The notes: generated by a model not told the origin, from the sequence alone. A stretch of 64,000 bases of DNA from Acidovorax sp. GW101-3H11 (GCF_001633105.1 NZ_LUKZ01000001.1:27877-91876); one strand, 5' to 3'; positions 18,107 through 27,732 are shown, numbered from the stretch's first letter. Program-made: numbers and translations.

Positions 18107-19374
18107 CAACATCCACCGCACCCCAGACCTCCTGGTTGGACGAAATCCCCGCGCGCCTGGCCGACATCGAACGCGCCCACCTGCTGCGCCGCCGCCGCGT
18201 GGTCGAGCCCGCCGGTGGCGCCCGCCTGCGGGTGGACGGCCAGCCCATGCTCGCGTTCTGCAGCAACGACTACCTGGGCCTGGCCCACCACCCCGCGCTG
18301 GCCGAGGCGGCGCGCGAAGCCACCCACCACTTTGGCGTGGGCTCGGGCGGCTCGCCCCTGGTCAGTGGCCACAGCGCCGCCAACGATGCGCTGGAGCACG
18401 AGCTGGCCGCGTTTGTGCAGCTGCCCCGCGCGCTGTACTTCTATGCGGGCTATGCCACCAACACCGGCATCATCCCCGCGCTGGTGGGCGACGGCGATGT
18501 GCTGTTCTCGGATGCGCTCAACCACGCCTGCCTGATCGATGGCGCCCGACTGTCGCGCGCCACCATCCACCGCTATCCGCATGCCGACCTGGCCGCGCTG
18601 GAAGCGCAGCTGGCCGCCAGCCCCGCGCGGCGCAAGCTGGTGATCAGCGACGCGGTGTTCAGCATGGATGGCGACCTGATCGACATCCCCGCCCTGCTGG
18701 CGCTGTGCGAACGCTACGACGCGCTGCTGCTGCTGGACGACGCCCATGGCTTTGGCGTGCTGGGGCCGCAAGGGCGCGGCAGCCTGGCAAAGGCAGGACT
18801 GACGGGGGCCAACGCCTCGCGCCGTGTGCTCTACATGGCCACGCTGGGCAAGGCGGCCGGGGTGGCCGGTGCGTTTGTGGCGGGTGATGCTGCGCTCATC
18901 GAATGGCTGCTGCAAAAGACCCGCACCTACATCTTTGCCACGGCCGCCCCACCGCTGCTGGCCAGCGCGCTGCGCCAGAGCCTGCGGCTCATGGAGGCTG
19001 CGGATGACCGGCGCGCACATCTGGACGGACTCATCGCGCAGCTGCGCCGTGGCCTGGCCACGCTGCCCCCGGAGCTGGGCTGGCACCTGCTGCCCTCGCA
19101 CACGGCGGTGCAGGCGCTCGTCATTGGCAGCAACGAAGCGGCCCTGGCTGCGATGGAAAGCCTGCGCCAGCGGGGCCTGTGGGTGCCCGCCATCCGCCCA
19201 CCCACGGTGCCCGTGGGCACAGCCCGGCTGCGCATTGCGCTGTCTGCCGCGCACACGGCGGCGGATGTGGAGGAATTGCTGGCCGCGCTGGTGGCCCATG
19301 CCGCCGACTGCGTGGCGGCTCTTCAACAAGAAACTGCGGGCACCAGCGTGGCGCCTGCGGCAGTTCTCGCTTGA
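18103..19374 (+). CDS. bioF: 8-amino-7-oxononanoate synthase
   Basis: A 423-residue PLP enzyme of the alpha-oxoamine synthase family. It condenses pimeloyl-ACP or pimeloyl-CoA with L-alanine. [23 protein letters not shown] and [10 protein letters not shown] are the expected motifs, and the PLP lysine is Lys250 in [15 protein letters not shown]. It is about 25 residues longer than many BioF proteins because of a C-terminal tail rich in Ala and Val. It overlaps bioD by 4 bases, indicating translational coupling. A 185-base gap follows before the next gene. Confidence 0.95.
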   Translation: MTTSTAPQTSWLDEIPARLADIERAHLLRRRRVVEPAGGARLRVDGQPMLAFCSNDYLGLAHHPALAEAAREATHHFGVGSGGSPLVSGHSAANDALEHELAAFVQLPRALYFYAGYATNTGIIPALVGDGDVLFSDALNHACLIDGARLSRATIHRYPHADLAALEAQLAASPARRKLVISDAVFSMDGDLIDIPALLALCERYDALLLLDDAHGFGVLGPQGRGSLAKAGLTGANASRRVLYMATLGKAAGVAGAFVAGDAALIEWLLQKTRTYIFATAAPPLLASALRQSLRLMEAADDRRAHLDGLIAQLRRGLATLPPELGWHLLPSHTAVQALVIGSNEAALAAMESLRQRGLWVPAIRPPTVPVGTARLRIALSAAHTAADVEELLAALVAHAADCVAALQQETAGTSVAPAAVLA

Positions 19375-19559
19375 ATCGCGTCTGAAGGCCCAGCTGCCCC
19401 CTGAAAACCAAGGGGATCGGCTGGCCGCAACCAAGTGCTTTCCCTCAGGATGCAGCCCTGCGCGTTGTGGTGCCCGCCTTGTGTGCCGGTTTGGCCGTTT
19501 CAAACAAGCCATGGGGCTCTCAGCCGCAGCCGTCCCCGGCGTACACCACAATCCCCTGC

Positions 19560-20165
19560 ATGAAACTCTTGCTGGTGGACGACCACCCCCTGTTCTGTGT
19601 GGGCTTTGCGCATGCGCTCGCCCAGGCCCTGCCGACGGCGCAGGTGCTGACCGCACCCACGCTGGACGCGGGGCTGCAGGTGGCGCAGGCCGAACAGGAC
19701 CTGGACCTGGTGCTGCTGGACCAGCGCCTGGGCGCCCACACGGGCCTGGAGGGCCTGCGGCTTTTTGCCGCGCAGTTCCCACTGATCGCTCGCGTACTGA
19801 TTTCGGGCGACGAAGACCCTGCCCTGGCGGCAGCGGCCCGTGGCGCCGGGGCGAGCGGCTTTCTTGGCAAATCACAGCCCGTGCCGGCACTGGCGGCTGC
19901 GCTGCAGCACATTGCCGAGGGGGGCGTGGTGTTTGATATCCCGGCCCCTGCGCCAGCCAGCGCCGCCCCCACGCCCACCGCGCGGCAGCGCGAGGTGTTG
20001 CAGCTGGTGGCCCAGGGGCAGCCCAACAAGCGCATCGCGCAGGAACTGGGCATTGCCGAACGCACCGTCAAGCTCCATGTCACTGCGTTGCTGGACACCT
20101 TGCAGGCGCGCAACCGCACCCATTTGCTGGTGGTGGCCCGCGCGCAAGGGCTGCTGCAGCGATGA
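19560..20165 (+). CDS. LuxR/NarL-type response regulator
   Basis: A 201-residue regulator from the ATG at 19560. The receiver domain starts MKLLLVDDHPLF (acidic pair D7/D8) and carries the phospho-acceptor Asp in DLVLLDQRLG; a Lys in GFLGKS closes the active site. After a Pro/Ala linker, a LuxR-type helix-turn-helix occupies about the last 60 residues: TARQREVLQLVAQGQPNKRIAQELG, then ERTVKLHV. It overlaps the downstream hybrid kinase by ATGA, so the pair is one unit. The signal is unknown. Targets could include its own operon. Confidence 0.92.
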   Translation: MKLLLVDDHPLFCVGFAHALAQALPTAQVLTAPTLDAGLQVAQAEQDLDLVLLDQRLGAHTGLEGLRLFAAQFPLIARVLISGDEDPALAAAARGAGASGFLGKSQPVPALAAALQHIAEGGVVFDIPAPAPASAAPTPTARQREVLQLVAQGQPNKRIAQELGIAERTVKLHVTALLDTLQARNRTHLLVVARAQGLLQR

Positions 20166-21949
20166 CACAGCCCGCACCCGCTGCAGCGGCCGTGGACGCC
20201 GAGGCCCTGGACGCGCTGTACCGGGGTGCGCCCATGGCCGCCCTGGTCGGGGTGGTGGAGGCTTTTTTCCTCAGCGTGCTGTTCTGGCGCGATGTGCCCG
20301 CAGCCTCCATCGCCGGGTGGCTGCTCGCGTTCGCAGCCGTGCGCGGCCTGCGCATCGGCCTGGGCCTGGCGTACCGCCGTGCGGGGGCGCTGCAGCCAGG
20401 CGGCCATGCCTTCTGGGCCCGCTGGGTAGTGGCCAGCGCAATGGCCCAGGCGCTGGCCTGGGGGGCAGGCAGCTGGGTGCTGCTGGCCCCCCACAACGTG
20501 GTGGCCGAGATGGCCTTGCACATTGGCCTGGCCGCTGTGGTGCTGGGCAGTGTCGCCCACCTGGCCCACCACTTGCCCGCGCTGGCTGCCTATGCCGCCG
20601 GGGTGTTCGGCCCGCTGGCCCTGCGCGATGTGCTGGTGGGCCAGCCCCTGCACTATGCGCTGGCGCTGGCCTCGGTGCTGATGGCCTGGTATGTGTGGCG
20701 CAGTGGCCGGGCGCAAGCGCATGCCCTTGCGCAGGCCAGCGCACAGCGCCAGGAGAAGCTGGCCCTGATCGACGCCTTGCAGCGCGAAAACGAAGCCACC
20801 CGGCAGGCACGCGCCGATGCCGAGGCCGCCCATGCCTCCAAGGCCCGCTTTCTGGCCACCATCGGCCACGACCTGCGCCAACCCCTCAATGCGCTGGGGC
20901 TGCTCTCTCACACGCTGCGCCAGGCCCCCACGGCCGCTGCGCCCGAGAGGGTGCAGGCGCTGTCCGGCGCCATCGCCGAATGTGTGGGCAGCATGGGCGC
21001 GCTGGTGGAAGGCCTGCTCGAACTCTCGCGGCTGGATGCACGCACCCTCACGCCCCGGCCCACGGCCTTTGCGCTGCAGGGCCTGTTCGATGAAATGACC
21101 GGCAACTTTGCCGCCATGGCGCAAGAGCGGGGGCTGGACTTGCAGGTGGCCACCACCCCCGCCACCGTGTGGGGCGACCGCGCCCTGCTGGCGCGCGTGT
21201 TGTCCAACCTGGTGTCCAACGCCATCCGCTACACGCCCACAGGGTTTGTGCGCGTTGACGCTGTGCAGGAGGGAAGCGCCATCACCGTGGGCGTGCACGA
21301 CTCGGGTGTGGGCATGGAGGCAGCCGAGTTGCCGCGCATTTTTGACGAGTACTACCAGATCGACAACCCACAGCGCAACCGCACTCAGGGGCTGGGCCTG
21401 GGGCTGGCCACCGCCAAGCGGCTGAGCGACCTGCTGGGGCTGGATCTCTCGGTGCACTCCATCCCCGGTCAGGGCAGCAGCTTCAGCCTGCGCCTTCCGG
21501 TGGCGGAGCCCACCCCGGCAGCCCCGTTGCAGGCACCGCCTGCCGAAGCCACCCCCACGCCCCTCGCGGGGCGGCGGATTCTGGTGCTGGAAGACGATGC
21601 CGATTCGCGCCAGGCGCTCTGCGGGCTGCTGGCGTCCTGGGGCTGCGCCGTGGTCGAGGCCAGCGATCTGGCCGCCGCCCTGGCGCTGCTGCCCGGCGCA
21701 GGCACCGCTGCAGCCCCTATCGATGCCCTGGTGGTGGATTTGCGCCTGCCCGGTGCAGACGACGGCATGGCGGCCATTGCACGCCTGCGCGAAGCCCTGG
21801 GCAGCCCCGTGCCAGCCCTGCTGGTCACGGCCGATGCCCACCAGGCCGAGGTGCAGCAGCGGGCCACAGCGGCGGGCCTGCCGCTGCTGTCCAAACCCAT
21901 TGCGCCGATGAAGCTCCGAGCCTTTCTGCAAAGCCACCTGCCGGGCTGA
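20162..21949 (+). CDS. Hybrid sensor histidine kinase with C-terminal receiver
   Basis: A 595-residue membrane kinase. Residues about 20-180 form five or six hydrophobic helices without a periplasmic loop, so sensing is probably within the membrane. A coiled coil (about 185-225) leads to the HisKA domain with the phosphorylated His236 in FLATIGHDLRQPLNALG. The HATPase domain shows NLVSNAIRYTP (N box), HDSGVGM (G1) and GLGLGLATAKRLSDLL (G2). A receiver domain (about 475-590) carries the Asp in DALVVDLRLPG. This RpfC/BarA-like layout implies a phosphorelay. The LuxR regulator encoded just upstream is the obvious partner. Confidence 0.92.
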   Translation: MTQPAPAAAAVDAEALDALYRGAPMAALVGVVEAFFLSVLFWRDVPAASIAGWLLAFAAVRGLRIGLGLAYRRAGALQPGGHAFWARWVVASAMAQALAWGAGSWVLLAPHNVVAEMALHIGLAAVVLGSVAHLAHHLPALAAYAAGVFGPLALRDVLVGQPLHYALALASVLMAWYVWRSGRAQAHALAQASAQRQEKLALIDALQRENEATRQARADAEAAHASKARFLATIGHDLRQPLNALGLLSHTLRQAPTAAAPERVQALSGAIAECVGSMGALVEGLLELSRLDARTLTPRPTAFALQGLFDEMTGNFAAMAQERGLDLQVATTPATVWGDRALLARVLSNLVSNAIRYTPTGFVRVDAVQEGSAITVGVHDSGVGMEAAELPRIFDEYYQIDNPQRNRTQGLGLGLATAKRLSDLLGLDLSVHSIPGQGSSFSLRLPVAEPTPAAPLQAPPAEATPTPLAGRRILVLEDDADSRQALCGLLASWGCAVVEASDLAAALALLPGAGTAAAPIDALVVDLRLPGADDGMAAIARLREALGSPVPALLVTADAHQAEVQQRATAAGLPLLSKPIAPMKLRAFLQSHLPG

Positions 21950-22098
21950 CCAGCCCACGGCGGGCGGCGTGCGCCACCCAGGTCCCCCCGTGCACAGCAC
22001 TGTGGCGGGTGCACACACCTGCCCTTTGGTGCTATTGGCGCTGGTGCCGGGGCTTTCTAAGCTGGGGGCTTCTCTACCGACACCCGCCCCATTCACCC

Positions 22099-22491
22099 AT
22101 GTCCACCCTTACCCTGGCAGCCACCACCCTGGTCACGCTGGCGCTGCTGCTGACAGCCCTGTCCCTTCACGTGTCGCGCCTGCGCCTGCGCTACCGGCAG
22201 ACCTGGGGCGACGGAGGCCACAAGGATCTGGCGACAGCCATCCGCACGCATGGCAACACGCTGGAACAGTCGATGCTGTTTGGCCTGCTCCTGCTGGCCC
22301 ATGCGCAGCTCCCCAGTGCAACGCTCGCGGCGCTGGCGGTGGCCTGCGCCGCGTTCGTGCTGGCGCGGCTGCTCTATTGCGTGGGCGCCTTTACCCGGCG
22401 GCTGGCGTGGCGGCAGGCCGCACACGCCATCACGCTGCTCGCCCAGCTCACGGCCACGGCGCTGCTGGCACACACCACATGGACCGCCTGA
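22099..22491 (+). CDS. MAPEG-family membrane protein
   Basis: A 130-residue protein with four hydrophobic helices, start ATG 22099 (MSTLTLAATTL). The MAPEG family includes microsomal glutathione transferases and bacterial proteins of unknown activity. The family signature lies between helices 1 and 2: an Arg-rich loop, then DLATAIRTHGNTLEQSMLF. The later YCVGAFTRRLAWR segment is also typical. Bacterial members of this branch (YecN-like) have no established substrate. Its 3' end overlaps the following hydrolase gene by 13 bases in another frame, so the two are translated together. Confidence 0.85.
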   Translation: MSTLTLAATTLVTLALLLTALSLHVSRLRLRYRQTWGDGGHKDLATAIRTHGNTLEQSMLFGLLLLAHAQLPSATLAALAVACAAFVLARLLYCVGAFTRRLAWRQAAHAITLLAQLTATALLAHTTWTA

Positions 22492-23369
22492 CACCCGCGC
22501 TGCAGCACTGGCAGGCCCAGGGCGGCATGGTCGCGCTGGGCGGCCACCGCCTGTTCGTGGCGCAAGCGGGCCAACACGGCAGCGTGTTGCTGTTCATCCA
22601 TGGCTATCCCACCAGTTCGTACGACTGGCATCCGCTGTGGGCACCGCTGGCCATGCGCTACCGCCTCATCGCGCCAGACTTGCTGGGCATGGGCTTTTCC
22701 GACAAGCCTGCAGACCACGCCTACGGCATCGAAAACCATGCAGACCTGCTGGAGGCGCTGCTGGACCGGCTGGGTGTGCAACAGGTGCACATCGTCGCCC
22801 ACGACCTGGGGGTGAGCGTGGCCCAGGAGATGCTGGCGCGGCGGCAGGCCCACCCATTGGCGCCGCGCATCCTGTCGCTCACCCTGCTCAACGGCGGCGT
22901 CTGCCCCGAGGCGTACCAGCCGCGCATGCTGCAGCACCTGCTGTCGTCACCTTTGGGCCGCTGGATCGCGCCACGCATTCCGAAGCAAGCGTTCGAGCGC
23001 ACCATCACGCGCCTTTTTGGCCCCCACACCCTTCCCTCCCCCGCGCTGCTGCAGGACTTATGGGCGCTGGTCAACCACCACAACGGCCGCGCCATCAGCC
23101 ACAAGACCGGGCGCTTCTACATCGACCGCATGGCCCTGCGCGACCGCCTGGTGGGGCCGCTGCTGCAGCGCGTGGTGCCGGTGCGGCTGATCAACGGCGC
23201 GGCCGACCCGAACTCGGGTGCCCACATGGCGGCACGCTACTGCGCGCTGGTGCCCGATGCCGACGTGGTGTCGTTGCCCGGCATCGGCCACTGGCCGCAG
23301 ATCGAGGCGCCTGGCCAGGTGCTGGAGGCGCTGGAAGCGTTTTTGCAAAAACACGACCAAGCCGGGTGA
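22479..23369 (+). CDS. Alpha/beta-hydrolase with HDxG nucleophile motif (epoxide hydrolase/dehalogenase-like)
   Basis: A 296-residue alpha/beta-hydrolase. The oxyanion loop is HGYPTSSYDW (residues 41-50) and the strand-loop AHDLGVSVA puts Asp109 at the nucleophile position. An H-D-x-G elbow is characteristic of epoxide hydrolases and haloalkane dehalogenases rather than the G-x-S-x-G of esterases. The C-terminal catalytic His is in GIGHWPQIE. The overall look, with IAPDLLGMGFSDKP and LFGP, also resembles the MEST-like group. It starts inside the MAPEG gene, and both could act on hydrophobic electrophiles, but that is inference. Confidence 0.82.
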   Translation: MDRLTPALQHWQAQGGMVALGGHRLFVAQAGQHGSVLLFIHGYPTSSYDWHPLWAPLAMRYRLIAPDLLGMGFSDKPADHAYGIENHADLLEALLDRLGVQQVHIVAHDLGVSVAQEMLARRQAHPLAPRILSLTLLNGGVCPEAYQPRMLQHLLSSPLGRWIAPRIPKQAFERTITRLFGPHTLPSPALLQDLWALVNHHNGRAISHKTGRFYIDRMALRDRLVGPLLQRVVPVRLINGAADPNSGAHMAARYCALVPDADVVSLPGIGHWPQIEAPGQVLEALEAFLQKHDQAG

Positions 23370-23428
23370 CCCCAAATGCGTGGGGCGTGGGCCTTTAAAC
23401 TGGCGCACTGCCCCAGACCGGAACCACC

Positions 23429-23788
23429 ATGCCCCACCTGACCATCGAATACTCCGCCAACCTGCCCCACTACCCCGAGGCCGAAACCCTGACCGCCCTC
23501 AACGCCACGCTGTGCGCCCACCCCCAGGTGCAGGACGAGGCAGACCTGAAGACGCGCTTCATCGTGGCCGACAGCTTCGAGATTGGCACCGCCCCGGCCA
23601 ACCGCGCCTTTGTGCATGCGCAGCTGCGCCTGCTGGCAGGCCGCACGCCCGAGGCCAAGACCGAGCTGGCGGGCCGCATTGCCGCCGTGCTGCGCGAACG
23701 CACGCCCCGGCCGCAGGGCGTGATGGTGCAGCTGAGCGTGGAAATCGTGGACATGGACCGGCCGAGCTATGTGAAGGAACGGCTCTGA
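23429..23788 (+). CDS. 5-carboxymethyl-2-hydroxymuconate isomerase-like tautomerase
   Basis: A 119-residue protein of the CHMI family, a branch of the tautomerase superfamily. It starts MPHLTIEYSANL; after removal of Met the N-terminal Pro would act as the catalytic base. FVHAQLRLLAGR and VQLSVEIVDMD match the second half of the fold, which forms a trimer. In the homoprotocatechuate pathway the enzyme isomerises CHM, but none of the other hpa/hpc genes is nearby. A general tautomerase role is therefore just as likely. Confidence 0.82.
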   Translation: MPHLTIEYSANLPHYPEAETLTALNATLCAHPQVQDEADLKTRFIVADSFEIGTAPANRAFVHAQLRLLAGRTPEAKTELAGRIAAVLRERTPRPQGVMVQLSVEIVDMDRPSYVKERL

Positions 23789-23846
23789 AAATTGGATAGC
23801 TGCCAGCGCTTGATCCACGGGCGCTGGGGGCCGATTTCCTTCAAAT
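23788..23846. repeat. Dispersed repeat family A, copy 4 (reverse orientation)
   Basis: Lies between the convergent CHMI-like and pabBC genes and fills the gap. Read on the minus strand it gives the family order GGCC, then GCGCCC and ATCAAGCGCTGGCAGCTATCC. The plus-strand start overlaps the CHMI stop. Confidence 0.7.
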
Positions 23847-23849
23847 TTT

Positions 23850-25682
23850 CTATCCCTCCAGCGTGGCCGCCAGCCAGCCGCGCAGGCTGTTGATGAAGGC
23901 CCAGCCCTGCACCCGGGGCACGTCGGCCACGCGCAGCACCGCCTCCACCACCCGGCCCTCGCGCAGCGCCACGGCGCGGCCCACGCCGGGCAGCAGGCCG
24001 CAGGACAGGGGCGGCGTCACCCACCGCCCGTCGATGAGCGCGGCAATGTTGCCGAAGGTGCTCTCGGTGATCTCACCCGCCTCGTTCCACAGCAGCGTGT
24101 CGAACACGCCGGGCGTGGTGGGCGCAAACGCCGCGTAGTGCGCGCGGCGCGTGGTCTTGTAGCGCACAAACTCGCTGTGGGCCTGTGCCAAGGGGCGCGT
24201 CGCCAGTTGCAGGCGCACGGGCTCGGCCGTGGGCAGCAGGGCCAAGGCTTCGGCCCGGGGTGTGCCCGTGGCGCCCAGCAGCAGGCGCACGCGCCAGGCG
24301 CCGTCGGCATGGTCTGCCGCCAGCGCCTGCAGGCATTGCGACACGGCTGCTGCATCCCAGGGCACGCCGAAATGGGCGGCGGCTGATTGCAGGCGCGCCA
24401 GGTGCTCATCCCGGTGCCGGAAAACGCCCGCCTGCAACGCCAGGGTTTCGAGCAGGTCAAAGGGCTGGCTCGCGCGCTCGACAAACGCGCGCTTGTGCTG
24501 CCACTCGCTCCACTCGGCATCGGCCAACGCGCCCGAGGTGATGCCGCTGCCGATGCCACAGGTGGCGTGAACGGTGCCGCCTTCGGGGCGCAACACCACG
24601 GTGCGGATCGGCACGTTGAAGGTCGCGGCCACCGCATGCTGGCCTTGCGCATCGGGCGGCCCGGCCGGGCGCACCACGCCCACGGCGCCGCAGTACACGC
24701 CGCGCGGCGCGCCTTCCAGCGCATGGATCATCTGCATGGCGCGCACCTTCGGCGCGCCGGTGACCGAGCCGCAGGGGAACAGCGCGGCAAACACATCGGT
24801 CAGCGTGGTGCCGGGCCGCGTGCGTGCGGTCACGTCTGAAGTCATCTGCCACACGGTGGGCAGAGCCTGCGTGGCAAACAGCACGGGCACGCGCACGCTG
24901 TGGGGCTGCGCAATGCGCGAAACGTCGTTGCGCAGCAGGTCCACGATCATCACGTTTTCGGCACGCTCCTTGGGCGCCGTGCGCAGGTGTACGGCCTGCT
25001 GCGCGTCCTCTTCGGGCGTGGCCCCGCGCGGGGCAGTGCCTTTCATGGGGCGGGCCAGGATGTGGCCGCCGCCTGGCGCATCGCGCCAGTCAAAAAACAG
25101 CTCGGGCGAGACCGACAGCACCTGCTCGCCCCCGGTGTCGATGTGCGCCGCATACCCACCCGGCTGGGCGCGCAGCAGCGCGGCAAACAGGGCCGGGGCC
25201 GCGCCCTGCAGCGTGCCGTGCAGGGGGGCGGTGTGGTTGACCTGGTACAACTCGCCCGCCGCAATCGCCTGCTGGATCTGCGCCAGCGCGGCATCGAAGG
25301 GGGCGCGGTCGGGGCTGTCGGTCCACGTCACCTGCGCGGGCGGTTCTGCACCTTGGCCGTCATCGCACGCGGGCCAGGGCAGCGGCGCGTCGTACACCGC
25401 AAACCAGGCCAGCGGGCCGTCGGCTGCGTGGGTCAGCAGCGCCGCATCGAAGGCTGCAGCCGCCTCGTAACGCACACAACCCACACACCAGCGGCCTTGC
25501 TGCGCGGCCGCGTGCACTGCGTCGAGCACGCCGCGCACCTCGTGCAGCGCATGGGCGGCCAGCACTTCGCGCGGCGTGCCGAAAACGTGGCGCAGGCGCG
25601 GGGCGCCAGGGTCCAGCGGCTGGGTGAAGTCAATGCGGGAAATCACAAACAAAAAGGCCCCTGGCGCCTGACCAGTGGGCAT
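23850..25682 (-). CDS. pabB: Aminodeoxychorismate synthase component I fused to aminodeoxychorismate lyase (PabB-PabC)
   Basis: A 610-residue fusion. Residues about 95-375 are the chorismate-utilising domain: PMKGTAPRGATPEED with the key lysine, then KERAENVMIVDLLRND and GAPKVRAMQMIHALE. Residues about 385-605 are a class IV PLP protein of the ADC lyase type, with the candidate PLP lysine in YKTTRRAHY and ESTFGNIAAL further on. Together they convert chorismate plus amide nitrogen to 4-aminobenzoate for folate. The glutaminase PabA is not in the window. The N-terminal region lacks a full TrpE_N domain. ATG 25682 lies at a repeat A copy; GTG 25646 is an alternative start that would remove a low-complexity leader. 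Confidence 0.92.
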   Translation of the reverse strand: MPTGQAPGAFLFVISRIDFTQPLDPGAPRLRHVFGTPREVLAAHALHEVRGVLDAVHAAAQQGRWCVGCVRYEAAAAFDAALLTHAADGPLAWFAVYDAPLPWPACDDGQGAEPPAQVTWTDSPDRAPFDAALAQIQQAIAAGELYQVNHTAPLHGTLQGAAPALFAALLRAQPGGYAAHIDTGGEQVLSVSPELFFDWRDAPGGGHILARPMKGTAPRGATPEEDAQQAVHLRTAPKERAENVMIVDLLRNDVSRIAQPHSVRVPVLFATQALPTVWQMTSDVTARTRPGTTLTDVFAALFPCGSVTGAPKVRAMQMIHALEGAPRGVYCGAVGVVRPAGPPDAQGQHAVAATFNVPIRTVVLRPEGGTVHATCGIGSGITSGALADAEWSEWQHKRAFVERASQPFDLLETLALQAGVFRHRDEHLARLQSAAAHFGVPWDAAAVSQCLQALAADHADGAWRVRLLLGATGTPRAEALALLPTAEPVRLQLATRPLAQAHSEFVRYKTTRRAHYAAFAPTTPGVFDTLLWNEAGEITESTFGNIAALIDGRWVTPPLSCGLLPGVGRAVALREGRVVEAVLRVADVPRVQGWAFINSLRGWLAATLEG

Positions 25683-25707
25683 AGCTAGCTATCAATAACA
25701 GAGCAAA
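25681..25707. repeat. Dispersed repeat family A, partial copy 5
   Basis: ATAGCTAGCTATCAATAACAG then AGCAAA, sitting over the pabBC start codon and in its 5' leader. Only the AGCTAT...AGCAAA core of the repeat is present. Confidence 0.5.
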
Positions 25708-25723
25708 CGACTCTACAAAACTC

Positions 25724-26854
25724 TCAGGCAGCGCCCAGGTGGGGCACCAGCGCCGCCGTGGGCTGCCCGTTCTTGAGCGCGGCCGTGAAGGCCAGCATGC
25801 GGTCAATTGGCTGGCGCGCACGCGGGATCAGCGCTGGGTCCACATGCACGGTATTCGCGCCGGTCTCCAGCACGCGGGCCACATCGGCCAGGCCGTTCAT
25901 CGCCATCCAGGGGCAGTGTGCGCAGCTTTTGCAGGTGGCGCTGTTGCCAGCGGTGGGCGCTTCGTAAAAGGTCTTGCCGGGGTTGAGCGTGCGCAGCTTG
26001 TGCATCATGCCGTTGTCGGTGGCCACGATGAACTCGGTGGCATCCATCTCGCGCGCAGCCTTGAGAATGGCGCTGGTGGAGCCCACGGCATCGGCCAGGG
26101 CGACCACGTCGGCGGGGCTTTCGGGATGCACCAGAATCTTGGCGCCGGGGTGCTCCTTCTTCAGTGCTTCGAGCTCGAACGCCTTGAACTCGTCGTGCAC
26201 GATGCAGGCGCCGTTCCAGAACACCATGTCGGCGCCGGTTTCTCGCTGGATGTAGGCGCCCAGGTGGCGGTCGGGCGCCCACAGAATCTTCTGGCCTGCG
26301 GCCTTCAGCGCGCTCACGATGTCGAGCGCGCAGCTCGATGTCACCAGCCAGTCCGCGCGCGCCTTTACAGCCGCGCTGGTGTTGGCGTAGACGACCACGG
26401 TGCGGTCGGGGTGCTGGTCGCAGAAGGCGCTGAATTCGTCGATGGGGCAGCCCAGGTCCAGCGAGCAGGTGGCGTCCAGGTCGGGCATGAGCACGGTCTT
26501 TTCCGGGCTCAGGATCTTGGCCGTTTCGCCCATGAAGCGCACGCCGCTCACCACCAGCGTCTGCGCTGCGTGGTCGCGGCCAAAGCGGGCCATCTCCAGC
26601 GAGTCGCTGACCAGGCCGCCGGTTTCCTCGGCCAGGTCCTGCAGGTCGGGGTGCACGTAGTAGTGCGAGACCATGACCGCGTTTTTTTCCTTCAGCAGGC
26701 GGCGGATATTGTCTTTCAGCGCCGCACGCTCGGCCTGCGAGGGCTCCGGCGGCACGCGCGCCCAGGCGTGTTTGGTGGAGCAAACGGCACCCGAGGTCGC
26801 CTCGTCGGGCTGCTCGTATTCCACATCGATGCGGTTCAGTACAGCGGTGGTCAT
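25724..26854 (-). CDS. nadA: Quinolinate synthase
   Basis: A 376-residue iron-sulfur enzyme that condenses iminoaspartate with dihydroxyacetone phosphate to quinolinate. It starts at ATG 26854, with AGGAG upstream and an ATGA overlap with nadC. The three cluster cysteines are in [20 protein letters not shown] and [29 protein letters not shown] and [12 protein letters not shown] are NadA signatures. There is a longer open frame upstream in the same phase, but it runs antisense-like through nadC and is not credible. NadB, its substrate supplier, is encoded at 12.9 kb. Confidence 0.96.
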   Translation of the reverse strand: MTTAVLNRIDVEYEQPDEATSGAVCSTKHAWARVPPEPSQAERAALKDNIRRLLKEKNAVMVSHYYVHPDLQDLAEETGGLVSDSLEMARFGRDHAAQTLVVSGVRFMGETAKILSPEKTVLMPDLDATCSLDLGCPIDEFSAFCDQHPDRTVVVYANTSAAVKARADWLVTSSCALDIVSALKAAGQKILWAPDRHLGAYIQRETGADMVFWNGACIVHDEFKAFELEALKKEHPGAKILVHPESPADVVALADAVGSTSAILKAAREMDATEFIVATDNGMMHKLRTLNPGKTFYEAPTAGNSATCKSCAHCPWMAMNGLADVARVLETGANTVHVDPALIPRARQPIDRMLAFTAALKNGQPTAALVPHLGAA

Positions 26855-27732
26855 GCCAGCTCCTGCAGGCGCATGGAAAAGTCCGTGGCCTTCACGTCCT
26901 TGGTCAGCGTGCCGATGGAGATGCGGTCCACGCCGGTCTCGGCCAGTTCGCGCAGGCCATCGAGCGTGACGCCGCCCGAGATTTCCAGAATCGCGCGGCC
27001 CGCGTTGATGCGCACGGCCTCGCGCAGCATGGGCAGAGGCATGTTGTCCAGCAGCACCATCTTCGCGCCTGCATTCAGCGCCTCGGTCAGCTGCTCCAGG
27101 GTTTCGACTTCGATTTCGATGAATTGGGCCTGTGACGCCACCTGCGCGGCAGCGCGCAACACGGCGGTCACGCCGCCAGCGGCGGCAATGTGGTTTTCTT
27201 TGATGAGCACCGCGTCGTGCAGGCCAATGCGGTGGTTGGTGCCGCCGCCCACACGCACGGCGTATTTCTGCGCCAGGCGCAGGCCGGGGAGGGTCTTGCG
27301 CGTGTCCACAATCTGCGCACGCGTGCCGGCCACAACGTCCACATAGGTGCGCGTTTTGCTGGCCACGGCCGAGAGCAGTTGCAGAAAGTTGAGGGCGGTG
27401 CGCTCGGCGCTGAGCAGCGCGCGGGCCTGGCCTTCCAGCTCCAGCACCACCTGGTCGGGGGCGCAGCGCTGGCCTTCGGCCACATGCCAGGTGATCTGCA
27501 CCGTGGGGTCGAGTGCGCGCAGCGCGGCTTCGGCCCAGGGGGCGCCGCAGATCACGGCGGCTTCCCGCGCCAGGATGCGCGCGCGGGCGCGGCGGGCGGG
27601 GTCGATCAGGCCGGCGGTGAGGTCGCCGGTGCCCACGTCTTCGGCCAGGGCGCGGGCCACATCGGCCTGGGCCAGGGCGGCTACATCGGTGTCTCTCATC
27701 ATGGTGTTCGCGGGGTGTAACGCTGCTGTCAT
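26851..27732 (-). CDS. nadC: Nicotinate-nucleotide pyrophosphorylase (carboxylating)
   Basis: A 293-residue quinolinate phosphoribosyltransferase that makes nicotinate mononucleotide from quinolinate and PRPP. Signatures include [13 protein letters not shown] near the N-terminus, [34 protein letters not shown] with the PRPP- and quinolinate-binding Arg and Lys residues, and LEISGGV. The start at 27732 gives a family-typical length; ATG 27702 or 27699 would shorten it by about ten residues and is possible. nadC and nadA form a minus-strand operon. A 7+7 inverted repeat lies in the divergent region before it. Confidence 0.95.
   Translation of the reverse strand: MTAALHPANTMMRDTDVAALAQADVARALAEDVGTGDLTAGLIDPARRARARILAREAAVICGAPWAEAALRALDPTVQITWHVAEGQRCAPDQVVLELEGQARALLSAERTALNFLQLLSAVASKTRTYVDVVAGTRAQIVDTRKTLPGLRLAQKYAVRVGGGTNHRIGLHDAVLIKENHIAAAGGVTAVLRAAAQVASQAQFIEIEVETLEQLTEALNAGAKMVLLDNMPLPMLREAVRINAGRAILEISGGVTLDGLRELAETGVDRISIGTLTKDVKATDFSMRLQELA

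Noticed and set aside
19520..22096. An 858-codon minus-strand frame across the response regulator and hybrid kinase
   Set aside because: Both plus-strand genes have intact motifs; the antisense frame is Gly/His-rich and has no domain.
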